From assembly GCA_016296065.1 (NCBI GenBank), contig JAEDKA010000083.1, positions 1-7,936 on the forward strand: a DNA stretch of 7,936 bases, in the 5' to 3' direction. Position numbers and translations under genes: made by a program. Positions 7,096-7,936 of this stretch are shown one piece after another. How positions within the stretch are numbered: position 1 is the stretch's first letter; every line of letters begins with the position of its first letter. Source of the DNA: Kiritimatiellia bacterium (GTDB taxonomy: Bacteria; Verrucomicrobiota; Kiritimatiellia; RFP12; UBA1067). Under the pieces are notes generated by a model. That model did not search any database. It was not told the origin of the DNA and saw nothing but the letters and a program-made list of their open reading frames with translations.

Positions 7096-7104
7096 TGGTA
7101 TAAT
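7096..7104 (+). promoter_or_regulatory. Extended -10 promoter of the hydrolase gene, with leader
   Basis: TGGTATAAT at 7096-7104 is an extended -10 identical to the boxes before manA and DUF4838. Here the ATG lies 39 nt downstream, giving a predicted leader of roughly 33 nt that contains a Shine-Dalgarno. No strong -35 is present at 16-18 nt (about 7076-7081 reads GGCACT). Confidence 0.65.
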
Positions 7105-7129
7105 GTCCTGAAACTGGCATCCAGCAAGC

Positions 7130-7137
7130 AAGGAGAG
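7130..7137 (+). promoter_or_regulatory. Ribosome binding site that fixes the hydrolase start
   Basis: AAGGAGAG (7130-7137) is a strong Shine-Dalgarno 6-8 nt before the ATG at 7144. It decides against the in-frame TTG at 7063, which lies upstream of the -10 box at 7099-7104 and so could not be on the transcript. Confidence 0.8.
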
Positions 7138-7143
7138 TCACAA

Positions 7144-7776
7144 ATGGAACGCACTACATTTTCGGTGGGAACATTCGAGGTCAACTGTTCGATCGCCTGC
7201 GAAAACGGCAAGGCGCTTGTCGTCGACCCGGGCGCGGAAGCGACGCTCGTCGCGGCAAAGCTCGCGAAACTCGAGCTCAAGCCCGCCGCAATTCTCCTCA
7301 CGCACGCTCACTTCGACCATATCGGCGCAATTCCCGACCTTCAGCGCAGGTTCCCGGGCCTTCCCGTGTTCATCAGCGACGAGGACGCGAAGATAGTGTC
7401 GCACCCCTTCAACCAGTTCCCGCCGGACTACCCTCCGGTCGGAGAGCTCAAGGACGTCCGAGACACGAAGACCCTCAAGGAATTCCTCGCCTCAATCGGC
7501 TGGCAGGCGACAGTCGACGTCATCGAGACGCCCGGACACACCCCCGGCGGCGTCTGCTACCTCTTTGCCGACGGACAGTCCGGCACGCTGTTCTCGGGAG
7601 ACACGCTCTTCTGCTGCTCTGTCGGACGCACCGACTTCCCGGGCGGAAGCATGCCGGTCCTGAAGGAGTCGCTCGAGAAACTGAAGCTTCTCCCGCCGAA
7701 GACGGTCGTAGTTCCGGGGCACGGATGCGAGACCACGATCGAGCGCGAACTGAAGTCCAATCCGTTTCTGCAGTAG
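7144..7776 (+). CDS. Metallo-beta-lactamase-fold hydrolase, GloB2/YcbL type
   Basis: This 210-residue cytoplasmic enzyme is of the glyoxalase II-like group, which hydrolyses thioesters such as hydroxyacyl-glutathione or related acyl-thiols. The true substrate cannot be told from sequence. Metal ligands are all present: THAHFDH (His54, His56, Asp58, His59), His132 in TPGHTPGG, Asp153 in SGDTLF and His193 in PGHG. The opening VGTFEVNCSIA, the segment GRTDFPGGS (161-169) and the closing NPFL are typical of the short YcbL/GloB2 form, which lacks the long C-terminal helical domain of classical glyoxalase II. The start follows a strong Shine-Dalgarno. It is divergent from the DUF4838 gene and convergent with the partial gene at the right edge, and appears monocistronic. 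It is probably a housekeeping detoxification gene with no evident link to its neighbours. Confidence 0.92.
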   Translation: MERTTFSVGTFEVNCSIACENGKALVVDPGAEATLVAAKLAKLELKPAAILLTHAHFDHIGAIPDLQRRFPGLPVFISDEDAKIVSHPFNQFPPDYPPVGELKDVRDTKTLKEFLASIGWQATVDVIETPGHTPGGVCYLFADGQSGTLFSGDTLFCCSVGRTDFPGGSMPVLKESLEKLKLLPPKTVVVPGHGCETTIERELKSNPFLQ

Positions 7777-7799
7777 CACCCCCGGACAGCCGTTTTCCC

Positions 7800-7936
7800 T
7801 CATGACAAAATAATGGAGACGCGGCTTCCAGCCGCGTCACTCCCTGACTGCGACGCGGCAGGATGCCGCGTCTCCTTGACGAGCTGCTTGAAGCGGTTCT
7901 CGCCGAGTTCCTTCGAGACGGCGTTCTTCGCGAACG
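7800..7936 (-). CDS. 3' end of an unidentified gene, running through a palindromic repeat
   Basis: A reading frame enters from the right edge (first full codon at 7934) and stops at TGA 7802-7800, giving 44 residues. The first 21, FAKNAVSKELGENRFKQLV plus KE, look like real protein: 20 of 21 codons end in G or C, as in the other genes here, whereas the opposite strand shows no such bias. The last 23 residues are encoded mostly by the double palindrome at 7815-7875, so they may be an added tail rather than family sequence. I do not recognise the protein from this fragment. It is convergent with the hydrolase gene, 23 nt apart. Confidence 0.55.
   Translation of the reverse strand, partial: FAKNAVSKELGENRFKQLVKETRHPAASQSGSDAAGSRVSIILS
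7815..7875. repeat. REP-like double palindrome, 61 bp
   Basis: Two strong hairpins stand side by side. The first pairs GACGCGGC (7818-7825) with GCCGCGTC (7831-7838) around TTCCA. The second pairs GACGCGGCA (7852-7860) with TGCCGCGTC (7864-7872) around GGA. In addition the outermost arms GGAGACGCGGC (7815-7825) and GCCGCGTCTCC (7865-7875) are perfect 11-bp inverted complements, so the whole unit can fold as one large hairpin. This resembles REP/REPIN-type mobile palindromes. It lies between convergent genes and may also act as a terminator, but has no T-tract. Confidence 0.75.

Noticed and set aside
7045..7131. Upstream ATG at 7131 extending the DUF4838 protein by 29 residues
   Set aside because: The extension would precede the signal peptide, and the frame would cross the gene's own promoter.
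7063..7143. Upstream TTG start extending the hydrolase by 27 residues
   Set aside because: It lies upstream of the -10 box at 7099-7104, and a strong Shine-Dalgarno precedes the ATG at 7144, which also gives the family's normal N-terminus.
7780..7800. CGG-ACAG-CCG followed by TTTT after the hydrolase stop as a terminator
   Set aside because: A 3-bp stem is not enough. The nearby double palindrome is a better candidate for ending this transcript.
1..7936. CRISPR array, tRNA or rRNA genes, riboswitch, insertion sequence, or defence system
   Set aside because: There are no regularly spaced direct repeats, tRNA-like arms, rRNA motifs, transposase genes or recognisable defence proteins. The genes are ordinary metabolic and regulatory families.

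Overview
This window looks like a stretch of GC-rich chromosome from a PVC-group bacterium (Kiritimatiellota, Lentisphaerota or Verrucomicrobiota), probably a gut or other anaerobic lineage. The assignment is inferred from gene content, not from a marker gene. The support is a secreted DUF4838-type protein, a sensor kinase with stacked beta-rich periplasmic modules, strong GC bias at third codon positions, and a hairpin-forming GC-rich intergenic repeat.

Layout. 106-2844 (+) is a two-gene operon: a NarL-type sensor histidine kinase and its LuxR/NarL response regulator. It ends at a hairpin (2843-2876) that faces a convergent gene. On the minus strand, read from right to left, lie a secreted DUF4838 protein (7044-4585), a class I mannose-6-phosphate isomerase with its own promoter (4526-3720), and a periplasmic amino-acid-binding lipoprotein (3677-2907). 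The last two probably share a transcript. A compact divergent promoter region (7045-7143) separates the DUF4838 gene from a plus-strand metallo-beta-lactamase-fold hydrolase of the GloB/YcbL type (7144-7776). At the right edge the 3' end of another minus-strand gene enters, and a 61-bp double palindrome lies inside its reading frame.

How the genes may work together. The DUF4838 protein and ManA suggest extracytoplasmic glycan processing with mannose-phosphate metabolism in the cytoplasm. The binding lipoprotein suggests amino-acid uptake, although no permease or ATPase is present. The two-component pair could regulate any of these, but nothing in the sequence proves it.

The most notable signal is in the promoters. 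Four start regions carry TGGTA[T/A]AAT, an extended -10 box. In three of them (kinase, manA, DUF4838) the box ends only 7-8 nt before an ATG that is fixed independently by a signal peptide or conserved N-terminus, and there is no Shine-Dalgarno sequence. manA and DUF4838 share an identical 16-nt block there. Genes whose starts are not next to such a box (response regulator, binding protein, hydrolase) do have Shine-Dalgarno sequences. This pattern predicts leaderless transcripts.
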